Origin: Sulfitobacter pontiacus | Lineage (GTDB): Bacteria; Pseudomonadota; Alphaproteobacteria; Rhodobacterales; Rhodobacteraceae | DNA: 64,000 bases | NCBI RefSeq assembly: GCF_040790665.1 | Contig: NZ_CP160849.1 | Location: 1,947,501 to 2,011,500 of the forward strand | Reading direction: 5' to 3' | The notes under the pieces: model-generated | The model's database searches: none | What the model was told of the DNA's origin: nothing | The model's input: the letters and a program-made list of their open reading frames with translations, nothing else | Part shown: piece after piece, positions 51,580 to 60,384 of the stretch | Layout: every line of letters starts with the position of its first letter | Position numbering within the stretch: the first letter of the stretch is position 1 | Position numbers and translations under genes: made by a program

Positions 51580-51992
51580 GCTGGTCAAACACATATGTCG
51601 GCATCCCTTACAAGGACCTCGGCCGGTCGGTCACCGGATGCGATTGCTGGGGACTGGCCAAGGTCGTTTATCAGGCCGAACTTGGTCTGACTCTGCCCGA
51701 CTATCGCGATGGATACGTGAGCGCCGAGGAACAGGCCGAGGTCGCATCCCTGATTGGTAAGGAGACCGCGACATCGATCTGGGCGTTGGTCGAAGCGCCC
51801 AAAGAATTCGACATCCTTCTGTTTCGGCACGGCCGTCTTGAAAGCCACGTAGGGATCTATGTGCAGCACGGCGTGATGCTGCACATGGCAACCGAAGATC
51901 AAGCCAAGCATGAGGACTATCTCTCGCCCCGCTGGCACCGTCGTCTTGCAGGGATATTCCGGTTTACAGCCGGTTTGAAGGAGGCTTCATGA
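51576..51992 (+). CDS. NlpC/P60-type tail peptidoglycan hydrolase
   Basis: A 138-residue cysteine peptidase. The nucleophile is Cys24 in GCDCWGL and the histidine lies in SHVGIYVQHG. It probably opens the cell wall during DNA entry as part of the tail tip (lambda K-like). Overlaps both neighbours. Confidence 0.88.
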   Translation: MSWSNTYVGIPYKDLGRSVTGCDCWGLAKVVYQAELGLTLPDYRDGYVSAEEQAEVASLIGKETATSIWALVEAPKEFDILLFRHGRLESHVGIYVQHGVMLHMATEDQAKHEDYLSPRWHRRLAGIFRFTAGLKEAS

Positions 51993-54900
51993 GCGCTTCA
52001 AACGTCTCGGTGATGGCGGCCCCGCTCTTCGATCCCGGTATGGCGCGGGTCTCGCTCGACGTGCCACCTGGTCTGACCATCGACGAGATCGTTACGCGGG
52101 CCTTGCCGCATGCCCGTCCGGCATTCGGACTGTTGCGCGTCATCTTGGTCAACGACCGCGGCGCGTCTGTTGCAGAGGAGAAATACTGGTCGCGGCTGAG
52201 ACCAACGGCGGGCACGCAGGTGGTGATCCGTGCCATTCCAGGCAAGAACGCGCTCCGCTCTGTGCTCTTGGCGGTTGTCTCGGTTGCTGCTCTGGCCTTT
52301 GCCCCCGCTGTTGCAGGCTTTCTTGGTGTCACCAGCAAGATCGGAATTGCACTTGTCGGGGCCGGTCTGAGCATCGTGGGACAGCTGCTGGTCAACGCCC
52401 TCATTCCGGTCCAGACGCCGGATGCGCTCGAGAAAAAGAACGTTTACCGGATTGAAGGATGGCGCAACGAGCTGCGCCCCGGTTCGCCCATTCCCTTTGC
52501 CGTGGGCAAACATCGCTATGCACCGCCGTTCGCGGCTCAGACCTACACCGAAGTGGTCGGAGATGATCAGTATGTCCGCGCGCTGTTCTGTTTCGGGTAC
52601 GGCCCGTTGCGGATCTCCGATCTGCGGATTGGCGAAACATCGATCGAGGATTTCGAGGACATCGATATCGAGATCCGCGAAGGCCGCGACGGCGACGGCC
52701 CGCTGACACTCTATCCGGAGCAGGTGCTTCAGGAGAACGATGGTGCCGAATTGGTCCGACCGTTGCCGCGCGGTGTGGATGGTGAGGTTGTAGCAGGCCC
52801 CAGCATAGAAACTCCGGTCATTCGGTTCACCTCGACCAATGCCGCACGCGCTTCGGTCATTCTCGGTTTTCCAGGCGGGCTGTTTTCAATCGACGATAAA
52901 GGGCGGTTGAACGGCTATAGCGTCTCCGTTCGGATCAGGGCGCGGCTCAACGGTGTCGGTGTCTGGACTGATGTCGTGACATTGAACCTGAACGCTGCAA
53001 AGCAGGAGAGTTTCCTGCGCCAGCACACTTGGACTTTGCCGACGCGTGGTCGCTGGCAGATTGAAGTGACCCGCCTTTCGGAAGACAACCTCAGCACGCA
53101 GGTATCTGACAAGGTCGTATTGTCTGCAGTCCAGTCGATCCGGCCCGAATATCCGATCAACCTTGATAAGCCGGTTGCCTTTGCAGCGATCCGCGTGCGC
53201 GCAACCTATCAGCTGAGCGGACCTCTCAATGCGTTCAACGCGCTGATCGAGCGGGAAGCTCAGGTGCGGGTCGATCAACAATGGGCGCTGGGCTATGGCA
53301 GAACACCGGCGACAGCCTATCTGGCAGCCCTCACGGGCCCACAGAACCCATATCCGGCATCGAACACCGAAATCGATATGGATCAGATCGCCGACTGGCA
53401 CGACTGGTGTGTCTCGAAAGGGCTGAAATACGACCGTGTTCATGACACTCAGGAAGCCTTGGGCGAGATGCTCAACGCGATCTGTGCTGCTGGCCGCGCG
53501 ACGCCCCGCCATGATGGCATCAAATGGGGTGTCGTGATCGACCGGCCAGAGACGTTGGTCATCGACCACATCAACCCGCGCAACAGCGACCAGTTCGAAT
53601 GGTCACGATCCTACTTCGATGCACCCGATGGCATGCGGATCACTTTCCTGGACGAAACCAACGACTATGTGCAGGCCGAGCGCATTGTGCCGTGGCCAGG
53701 TCACGACGGTCCGGTCAACCTGACAGAAGCGATCGAGCTGCCCGGCAAGACCGATCCTAATGAGATCTGGGTTGAAGCACGTCGCCGGATGTATGAGCTG
53801 CAGTATCGCGCAGACAGCTTCTCGGCCATGCAGTCCGGCCGTGCCCGCGTCGTCACGCGCGGGGATCTGGTGATGGGCAGCTTTGACGTGCTCAGCCGGA
53901 CACTCGTAGCGGCGCGTGTCACCCACGTCTCCGGCAATTTGGTCGAGATCGATGAGGAGGTCAGCGTGGGCGAAAACTTTGGTGTTCGGTTCAGAGCCTT
54001 TGCTGATCGGGAGGATGTCATCGGGGCTTCAACCGTGCGAGCGATTGCTGCGGCGTCGGAGCCATCCCGAGCATTGCTGCTGACGGGCACCGGTCCACTA
54101 CCGAGTGTTGGTGAGGCCGTCCACATCGGGCCAATCGCGACGGAAAGTCTCGCCTTGAGGGTGAGAGGCATCGAGGCCGCAGAAGACTTCCAGGCGCGCA
54201 TTCTCATGGTCGCAGCGGCTCCAGAAATCGATACGCTGACCGATGCTGAAGAGCCACCCACATGGGACGGCCGTGTGGGTGCGGAGGTTGATCTGGCAGC
54301 TGCGGTTCCGGCGGTTCCAGTATTTGTCTCGATCGCCAGTGGCGTTGCCGGGACGGGCGATCCGGACGGCCTCGAAGTTATCCTACGTCCCGGAACCGGC
54401 TCGACAGCTGGCGTCACGGAGTTTGAGCTTGATCACCGTCTTCAGGGGGCCAGCACCTGGGCAACGGTCATCATTCCGGCAGCTTCAGCTGGCGCGTCCT
54501 TGGACGTCTATTCAGCCACCGATCAGGTTGAGCTTCGCGCGCGGGCCTTGGCCTCTACCACGCCAGGAGACTACACCGACATCGCGCCGATCACAGTGGG
54601 TGGCAACGATCCTGCGATCCCACCCGCCCTGGCTAGCGATGCCGTCACCGTGATGGGCGTGCTTGGTTACGCAACGCTTACAATATCTGTGCCGACTGCG
54701 GGTGCACCATCCCAAATTCAGATTTACCGCGTCCCAGCTGGCAATCCACTGGACCGTGAGGCCCATGCAGTTGGATTGCCAATCCTCGTCGCCGCTGGAT
54801 CGACAGTTTCCTACATTGATGGCGACGGCACACGTACCAACCTGATCACTGACAGCGCGTTCAATTCAGGTTCGGCTTGGACGCCAGGAGATGGCTGGAC

Positions 54901-55297
54901 AATCGCAGGCGGCGTAGCGACCCACGTGCCTGGCACCGCTGGGACGCTGTCTCAGGCGCTGGGCATGGACGCAGGCAAGACATATCGAACGGCCTTCACC
55001 GTCACAGATTTCGTTGCCGGTACAGTCACCCCGCGCCTGACCGGTGGAACTGATGTGAGTGGCGTTGCCGTCGGCTCGGCCGAGTTGGTCCTAGACCGTT
55101 TGACGGCAGTAAGTGGCAACACTGCATTCGCAATCGACGCGGCCTCAGCCTTCGACGGCGCGATCGATGACCTGATTGTATTTCTTGAAACAGCCACATG
55201 CGTTGATGCTGGCGCTTGGGACTACTGGGTTGAGCCCCAGAATGACGAAAACATCGCAGGTCCGGTCTCCGGTCCTTTCGAAACAACCATTTTCTAG
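51989..55297 (+). CDS. Tail tip/host-specificity protein (TipJ family)
   Basis: A 1102-residue tail tip protein. N-terminal residues 1-85 are a beta domain; residues about 88-135 are hydrophobic (VLLAVVSVAALAFAPAVAGFLGVTSKIGIALVGAG), as in TipJ and lambda I/J-region proteins. The central part holds FGYGPLRISDLRIGETSIEDFEDIDIEIREG and the J-like RDLFNCRRR-type domains. The C-terminal 300 residues are fibronectin-like and carbohydrate-binding-like beta domains, the likely variable contact region. It should touch the host receptor. Confidence 0.87.
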   Translation: MSASNVSVMAAPLFDPGMARVSLDVPPGLTIDEIVTRALPHARPAFGLLRVILVNDRGASVAEEKYWSRLRPTAGTQVVIRAIPGKNALRSVLLAVVSVAALAFAPAVAGFLGVTSKIGIALVGAGLSIVGQLLVNALIPVQTPDALEKKNVYRIEGWRNELRPGSPIPFAVGKHRYAPPFAAQTYTEVVGDDQYVRALFCFGYGPLRISDLRIGETSIEDFEDIDIEIREGRDGDGPLTLYPEQVLQENDGAELVRPLPRGVDGEVVAGPSIETPVIRFTSTNAARASVILGFPGGLFSIDDKGRLNGYSVSVRIRARLNGVGVWTDVVTLNLNAAKQESFLRQHTWTLPTRGRWQIEVTRLSEDNLSTQVSDKVVLSAVQSIRPEYPINLDKPVAFAAIRVRATYQLSGPLNAFNALIEREAQVRVDQQWALGYGRTPATAYLAALTGPQNPYPASNTEIDMDQIADWHDWCVSKGLKYDRVHDTQEALGEMLNAICAAGRATPRHDGIKWGVVIDRPETLVIDHINPRNSDQFEWSRSYFDAPDGMRITFLDETNDYVQAERIVPWPGHDGPVNLTEAIELPGKTDPNEIWVEARRRMYELQYRADSFSAMQSGRARVVTRGDLVMGSFDVLSRTLVAARVTHVSGNLVEIDEEVSVGENFGVRFRAFADREDVIGASTVRAIAAASEPSRALLLTGTGPLPSVGEAVHIGPIATESLALRVRGIEAAEDFQARILMVAAAPEIDTLTDAEEPPTWDGRVGAEVDLAAAVPAVPVFVSIASGVAGTGDPDGLEVILRPGTGSTAGVTEFELDHRLQGASTWATVIIPAASAGASLDVYSATDQVELRARALASTTPGDYTDIAPITVGGNDPAIPPALASDAVTVMGVLGYATLTISVPTAGAPSQIQIYRVPAGNPLDREAHAVGLPILVAAGSTVSYIDGDGTRTNLITDSAFNSGSAWTPGDGWTIAGGVATHVPGTAGTLSQALGMDAGKTYRTAFTVTDFVAGTVTPRLTGGTDVSGVAVGSAELVLDRLTAVSGNTAFAIDAASAFDGAIDDLIVFLETATCVDAGAWDYWVEPQNDENIAGPVSGPFETTIF

Positions 55298-55306
55298 GAG
55301 ACAGCC

Positions 55307-57655
55307 ATGGCAGAAAACGGCGTCAAAACCACATTGTTGGATCGTGCATCAGCAATTGATAGTGTCATCGGAAACAAAGACGGAAGCACGTCTATTGTGC
55401 CGTTCTTTGACTTCGCAAGGCAACTGTCTGGCTTGGGACTGGAAGGGACTGATGAGTGGCTGCTTGCACAAAAATTTGCAGAGAACCCCGAGGACGACCC
55501 AGTGCTGGAGGGGCAATTTTCTGCGCGACATTATTCCAAGAAATCAGAAGCATTTAGCCTAACTTCCCAAGGAGCGGCCAACAATGCTGCCGACAACGCC
55601 GATGAGGCAAATACGGCTGCATCCGAATCTCAGGCTGCACGTGTTGCGTCGATCCTCGCAGCAAGCGTGTCTGGACCATCCGCTATACACAACACCAAGG
55701 CTCAGGCCGTCGCCGCTGTAGGGGGTCTGATCGCAGGAAGTATCGTTGATGTGGTGAATGATGAGAGCCGCAACGGCGGATGGTCGCGCTACGAAGTGGT
55801 CGCGGGGGCGTTTGTGTTCCGACGTGACATGACGAGCCTAAGCATTGTGACGCCGGAGATGTTTGGCATCGTCGGCGCGGGTGCAAACGACAATGCCCTC
55901 TTTATTGCGGCTGAGGCGACAGGCATGCCGGTATATGCGTTTGGGCCGCTCTATAGGCTGGCGGGGGTTGTCTTTGATGATGTGACACGATCCACGCACA
56001 TCATTTTCAGTTTGTTAACGGAAGTGCGAAACGTCCAGACGAGTGGAACAAAGGTTCCTGCGATTACCGTGAAGGGAAATAAAAGCGCGACGATTTACCA
56101 GATCAACTCCTTCGAGAAGTATACCAAAACAAACCCGCCAACTTACGGGCCGACGCTTACTGATATCAGCAATTCTCAGGCTTTGTCTCTGACCGTCAAT
56201 CTGGAAACGGCACCGTCTGATGTGGAGGCAGGCGACCGGGTGGAGATTTACGAGGACAATGGCCTCACGCTTGAGACGCGATTTGGCACGACATCAGCAG
56301 AGATGTCCGACCAAAATTACCGTCAATTCCTGACTGTCGATTCAGTATCCGGTACTCAAGTGTTCTTCAGGGAGTTTCTTGTCTACCCGTTCAAGCCAAC
56401 AGGAAGCGGCAACATCCTGCGGATGCGCAAGATTAACTTCAAGGAAAGTCCGGTTGTTCTTGGCGGGATGTACACGGGCGGTGTCCCGGCTGGCGGGGGC
56501 GTGGCCTTAGAGCTCTGTCACAAAGGGGTCGTCGGTGATTGCAAGGGTCGTGGCAATGCGGTTGATGATCAGCTTTGGGGCGCTCCGGTGTATATGAAGG
56601 AGTGTTGGGAAACAGAGCGCAAGCCAACATATGCTGAAAATTGTCTTTTTGCTGCACATACAGTGAAAAATCAGGAATGTCGATTTGGCGCAGCTGGGGG
56701 CAAGTCCACAAGCAATGGCGGTCATGTCACTACTGGCGACCACATGTCTCACTACGATGAGATTGTGCTGTCATCGCCCGGTATCTTTTCAGGCGACGCC
56801 ATGAGCATCGGATCGGGTTTTCGTCGGAATACAGTGGCCAGTTTGATCACGGCGGCGGGCAATTGCTATGGGGTTTGGTTACGCCAATCGAGCGATGACA
56901 ACGTCTTCTTGTCGGTGCAGTCTTATAACATGATCACGACGATCATTCAGGATTTCGGCAACAGGAACCAGTGGAAGGTAAAGTCTCGCGGCCATCCAGC
57001 AGGCGGCGTTGTTGTGGCTGGCGATGATACCGTCATGGACTTGGATATCGAGTGCTTGGGTTTGGCGGTTCAGGTTCGCGGCGGTGTTAAGAGACCGCGT
57101 ATTCGTGGCCGCGCAGTTTCGACTGGCACAGACTTTACCAGCTTTGATCTGCAGCTTGGCGCTGGCATTGAAGATCCGATCATTGACCTGATGGGTGGAC
57201 CACGCGGGGTGCAGTTTATTTCGGGGTACACTGCTCCAATCCATGCGGATATCCAGCTGCGCGGGGAAAACCCATTCTCCCTAAGAACTTTCAAAAATGT
57301 CGTCGGAGGGTCCGGCGGCCGGAGCATCTCTGGCGTTACAAACACTCCGCAAACGCTGATGATCCCCGGTTACACAGGTGGTGCGCCTGCGCTGGTTCCT
57401 TTGCCAGTAATCGCTGGTGATGCGGCTCGAGTATACAACATCGAGCTGCATGCGTCGGTTGGTTTGACAGGCACTCAAACGGCAGGATCCTCTTACCGCG
57501 TCCACACCCGCCAAAACACATGGTATGTGCAGACACTATACGAGGGCACCCATCCATTTGCGCCGCGCCTGACTGTCGATGGCACAGAGCTGAAAATTGC
57601 CCTGGCAGGGAGCAGTACTCAGACTGTCTATCAGTACATTCAAAGGCTGGCATAG
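55307..57655 (+). CDS. Tail spike/fibre protein with beta-helix
   Basis: A 782-residue protein. An N-terminal adaptor helix (ARHYSKKSEAFSLTSQGAANNAADNADEANTAASESQAA) is followed by a pectate-lyase-like entry (VVNDESRNGGWSRYEVVAGAFVFRRDMTSLSIVTPEMFGIVGAGANDN) and a long right-handed beta-helix, then a C-terminal jelly-roll-like part. Such spikes often bind or degrade surface polysaccharide. A+T content rises compared with the rest of the late genes, suggesting exchange between phages. GGAG precedes the ATG. Confidence 0.85.
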   Translation: MAENGVKTTLLDRASAIDSVIGNKDGSTSIVPFFDFARQLSGLGLEGTDEWLLAQKFAENPEDDPVLEGQFSARHYSKKSEAFSLTSQGAANNAADNADEANTAASESQAARVASILAASVSGPSAIHNTKAQAVAAVGGLIAGSIVDVVNDESRNGGWSRYEVVAGAFVFRRDMTSLSIVTPEMFGIVGAGANDNALFIAAEATGMPVYAFGPLYRLAGVVFDDVTRSTHIIFSLLTEVRNVQTSGTKVPAITVKGNKSATIYQINSFEKYTKTNPPTYGPTLTDISNSQALSLTVNLETAPSDVEAGDRVEIYEDNGLTLETRFGTTSAEMSDQNYRQFLTVDSVSGTQVFFREFLVYPFKPTGSGNILRMRKINFKESPVVLGGMYTGGVPAGGGVALELCHKGVVGDCKGRGNAVDDQLWGAPVYMKECWETERKPTYAENCLFAAHTVKNQECRFGAAGGKSTSNGGHVTTGDHMSHYDEIVLSSPGIFSGDAMSIGSGFRRNTVASLITAAGNCYGVWLRQSSDDNVFLSVQSYNMITTIIQDFGNRNQWKVKSRGHPAGGVVVAGDDTVMDLDIECLGLAVQVRGGVKRPRIRGRAVSTGTDFTSFDLQLGAGIEDPIIDLMGGPRGVQFISGYTAPIHADIQLRGENPFSLRTFKNVVGGSGGRSISGVTNTPQTLMIPGYTGGAPALVPLPVIAGDAARVYNIELHASVGLTGTQTAGSSYRVHTRQNTWYVQTLYEGTHPFAPRLTVDGTELKIALAGSSTQTVYQYIQRLA

Positions 57656-57740
57656 AGGGCCAGACCGAGCGACAAGGGGCATCGAAGAAAGCGCTGACAA
57701 ATAAGCTTCGTTTTTCTGCCAACATTTTCTTCGCGCTACA
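57656..57740. other. Right end of the prophage (non-coding)
   Basis: These 85 bases hold the 13-mer CAAATAAGCTTCG (57698-57710), also in the left end, and the right inverted repeat. No gene or mom-like cargo lies here. Confidence 0.75.
57711..57740 (-). repeat. Right terminal inverted repeat of the prophage
   Basis: Read on the minus strand it starts TGTAGCGCGAAGAAAATGTT, matching the left end with four differences in 30 bases. Confidence 0.88.
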
Positions 57741-57745
57741 CGACG
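57741..57745. repeat. 5-bp target-site duplication, right copy (CGACG)
   Basis: Direct copy of 18722-18726, immediately outside the right inverted repeat. Confidence 0.9.
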
Positions 57746-58218
57746 GTGCCCGCGCCCCCCTGGATCAGCAGCGTTTGCCCCGCGACATCACCGCCGTTGA
57801 ACACGGCGTGGGCCGCGGTCAGCCCGGGGATGCCAAGGCTGGCGGCAGTGTCAAAGCTCACGTCATCGGGCAGCGGGACGGCCTGCGCTTGCGGCAGGGC
57901 GATATGGGTCGCGGCAGTGCCGAAGGGGCGCTGCCATTGCCCGTTCCAGATCCAGACGCGCTGGCCCACGCGGGCGTGGTCCACACCGTCGCCCACGGCC
58001 TCGATCACGCCGGCACCATCGCTATGTGGGATCACTGTCTCGAAGGGGGGATGGGTCATGCCGGGGCGCCCGCGTCGGGATTTCACATCGGACGGGTTGA
58101 CGCCCGACACCGCCAGACGCACCAGCACCTCGCCCGCAGCGGGGGCAGGGGTTGGCATCTCGGTCAGGGTCAGCACGTCGCGTGCTTCGCCAAGGGTGGA
58201 ATAGGTGACTGCGCGCAT
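57741..58218 (-). pseudogene. N-terminal half of quinone oxidoreductase split by the prophage
   Basis: Start MRAVTYSTLGEARDVLTL. It holds the catalytic domain of a zinc-free MDR quinone reductase (SGVNPSDVKSRRG, PHSDGAGVIEAVGDGV, GIPGLTAAHAVF) and ends in the nucleotide loop LIQGGAGTV, where the phage begins. In the lysogen, two foreign codon positions and a stop end it at 57736. The rest is at 18210-18721, now 39 kb away. The truncated product lacks the NADPH-binding domain and should be inactive. Confidence 0.9.
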
Positions 58219-58288
58219 GAGAGCTCCTGATCATGGGGACGGTGTTGTGCCACCTAAGCCCAAGACCGTGGCATGTGCAATTGCGCGG

Positions 58289-58795
58289 TCAGTCGCGTAG
58301 CTCTTTCGGGCCCACACCCCAGAGCCGCGCTTTGGGGGCCCAGCCTTTATAGCCGCCGACCCGCAGGAAACACCATTCAAGGTCGCAGGCCCCGAGCCGC
58401 GCGATCACGCCCAGTTCAAGCTCTGCTTCGACGGGGGCTTTGGGGTCGGGGCGGACAAGCAGCTGCAGACGGTCCTGTTCCACCAGAACGGTGCGCGTGC
58501 CCGACAAAAGCGAATAATGCACCCAGCCGCCCATACCGTCGCGGTCTTCGACGCGGCGCCAATGGCCATGCTCTGCCGTGATGCGCAGGGGGAGGTCGCG
58601 ATGTTTGAACACCCAATCGATCCGGTGCGTCAGTGACGGCCCGCGCCGCACGTTCCCCTCGCTCGCTTTCATGGACACGAAACGGGGCACCGGCAGGTTG
58701 GTCACCTGGCCGACTTCTTGTGCGAAAACCGGGGTGGTGCACAGGTGAACGGCTGCAAGGGCGCCCAAAAGGACGGAACGTAACATCGGTTTCAT
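58289..58795 (-). CDS. Exported SH3-domain protein
   Basis: A 168-residue protein with an N-terminal signal peptide (MKPMLRSVLLGALAAVHLCT, cleavage near VFA-QE). Two bacterial SH3-like units follow (RFVSMKASEGNVRRGPSLTHRIDWVFKHRDLPLRI; LQLLVRPDPKAPVEAELELGVIARLGACD). These are known in alphaproteobacteria as SH3 domain periplasmic proteins, perhaps wall-associated. ATG 58795 is chosen because it starts the signal peptide; the frame is open to 58888. Confidence 0.86.
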   Translation of the reverse strand: MKPMLRSVLLGALAAVHLCTTPVFAQEVGQVTNLPVPRFVSMKASEGNVRRGPSLTHRIDWVFKHRDLPLRITAEHGHWRRVEDRDGMGGWVHYSLLSGTRTVLVEQDRLQLLVRPDPKAPVEAELELGVIARLGACDLEWCFLRVGGYKGWAPKARLWGVGPKELRD

Positions 58796-58921
58796 GACTG
58801 CCTGTCTGGTCTGTTGCCGTTGATTTAATGCAGTTTTGCCCTGCGAGGTTCTTGTGCCTCGTCTCTGCTTGGGACACCATGCCACCAAGCACAGTGCAAA
58901 GCCATATTTGGGAGGCCCACA

Positions 58922-59908
58922 ATGTCAAAGCAACCGCTAAGTGTTGTAGTCACGCGACGGTTGCCGGAAGTCGTCGAAAAGCGATTGACGGAACTGTTTC
59001 ATGTGACGTTGCGCGCGGATGACACGCCGATGACCCGCTCTGAACTGGGCGAGGCGATGAAAACTGCGGATATTCTGGTGCCCACCGTGACCGATGAAAT
59101 CGACGCGGCACTGATCGGGCAGGCGGGGGACCGGCTGAAACTGATCGCGAACTACGGGGCGGGGGTCGATCATATTGATGTGATGACAGCGCGGCAACGC
59201 GGGATTCTGGTGTCCAATACCCCCGGTGTGCTGACGGAAGACACCGCCGATATGACCATGGCGCTGATTCTCGCGGTCACACGGCGCATGTCCGAAGGCA
59301 TGGCGCAGATGCAAAAAGGCGATTGGCAGGGCTGGGCCCCGACTGCGCTGCTTGGCGGGCGCGTCAGCGGCCGCCGTTTGGGTATTCTGGGGATGGGCCG
59401 CATTGGTCAGGCCGTCGCACGGCGCGCGGCTGCCTTTGGCATGCAGGTCCACTACCACAACCGCCGCCGTCTGCGCCCCGAGATCGAAGAGAGCCTTGGC
59501 GCGACCTATTGGGAAAGCCTGGACCAGATGGTGGCCCGCATGGACGTGATGAGCATCAACTGCCCGCACACCCCGAGCACCTTCCATCTGATGAACGCCC
59601 GCCGCCTGAAGCTGATGAAGCCCGACGCGGTGATCGTAAACACCTCCCGGGGGGAGGTGATCGACGAAAACGCGCTGACGCGGATGCTGCGCGCGGGCGA
59701 GCTGCAAGGCGCAGGGCTGGACGTGTATGAACACGGCACCGACATCAACCCGCGCTTGCGCGAACTGACCAATGTCGTGCTCTTGCCGCATATGGGGTCT
59801 GCGACGCTCGAAGGGCGGGTAGAGATGGGCGAGAAGGTCATCATCAACATCAAGACCTTCGAAGACGGGCACCGTCCGCCGGATCAGGTCGTGCCCTCGA
59901 TGCTTTAG
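58922..59908 (+). CDS. D-2-hydroxyacid dehydrogenase (glyoxylate/hydroxypyruvate reductase-like)
   Basis: A 328-residue cytoplasmic NAD(P)-dependent enzyme. The Rossmann loop is GILGMGRIGQAVARR, and the catalytic residues are Arg in NTSRGEVIDE, Glu in LDVYEHG and His in LLPHMGSAT. ANYGAGVDHID and TPGVLTEDTADMTMALILAV are close to GyaR/GRHPR-type glyoxylate reductases. It likely reduces glyoxylate or hydroxypyruvate. GGGAGG precedes the ATG. Confidence 0.89.
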   Translation: MSKQPLSVVVTRRLPEVVEKRLTELFHVTLRADDTPMTRSELGEAMKTADILVPTVTDEIDAALIGQAGDRLKLIANYGAGVDHIDVMTARQRGILVSNTPGVLTEDTADMTMALILAVTRRMSEGMAQMQKGDWQGWAPTALLGGRVSGRRLGILGMGRIGQAVARRAAAFGMQVHYHNRRRLRPEIEESLGATYWESLDQMVARMDVMSINCPHTPSTFHLMNARRLKLMKPDAVIVNTSRGEVIDENALTRMLRAGELQGAGLDVYEHGTDINPRLRELTNVVLLPHMGSATLEGRVEMGEKVIINIKTFEDGHRPPDQVVPSML

Positions 59909-59989
59909 GCGCAGCGCCTGTGCGGTTCAATTTGCGCTGGCGCTAAAAACAAGTAGGTTGACCCCGAGCACCGGAACGGGGAGGGGACC

Positions 59990-60058
59990 ATGCTTGCACA
60001 GCACATTGTGAAACACATCGGGCGGACCTGCGCAGCCATCGCCATAGGTGGTTGTCTA
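59990..60058 (+). pseudogene. 5' fragment of gamma-glutamyltranspeptidase (signal peptide) cut by IS110
   Basis: A strong GGGGAGGGG site precedes ATG 59990. The 23 codons read MLAQHIVKHIGRTCAAIAIG, then GCL, and stop at the IS boundary. Joined to 61543 they give GGCLSGAAFAQQ, a normal signal peptide and cleavage site, in frame with the enzyme body. Confidence 0.83.
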
Positions 60059-60384
60059 ATCGCAAGGCCGCAGTCAAGCCTTGATGCAAAAGCACGGCCT
60101 ATCGAAATGCCTTTAGAGCATTTCGGCCTCCGGTTCTTGCTCAGTTCGCTCTCAGCACGTTTATGTTATCGAGGTCATGCGTGTGTCCGGGGCATGGTTG
60201 TCTCCGCGGTCAGCACTTGGCTGCCGCATTTTGGGTTCCGCAGGTGAAGCCTTCCATTGTTTTGCACGCAGTCTGTAATAGCTGCTGCCACGTCTTTCGG
60301 ATTGGCCTGACCTCCGTCCACGACAGGGACGCCTCCTCGCATCAAGTTATGATGCGCTGAGCTCGGTGTGCGAGGGACAATGCA
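60059..60384 (-). ncRNA. Candidate bridge RNA region of the IS110 element
   Basis: These 326 non-coding bases lie between the element end and the transposase stop. They contain an 8-bp hairpin, CGAAATGC (60103-60110) with GCATTTCG (60118-60125) around a 7-base loop, and further GC-rich arms. IS110-family elements encode a bridge RNA guiding target and donor recognition, in the 3' region for IS1111-type members. Assignment is by position and structure only; the exact ends are unknown. Confidence 0.45.

Larger units (their letters stand above)
18727..57740. mobile_element. Complete Mu-like transposable prophage (39,014 bp)
   Basis: The bounds come from the CGACG duplication, inverted ends starting TGTAG, and exact reconstruction of the interrupted host gene. 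It contains a repressor, DDE transposase A, target-capture ATPase B, Mor-like activator, lysis genes, Mu-type head genes (gp27-gp30, G, I, T families) and a non-contractile siphovirus-type tail. Size and plan match RcapMu/B3/D3112-like transposable siphoviruses more than Mu itself, which has a contractile tail. No mom gene, invertible tail-fibre segment or broken essential gene is seen. A leftward cargo block occupies 19102-22262. Confidence 0.95.
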
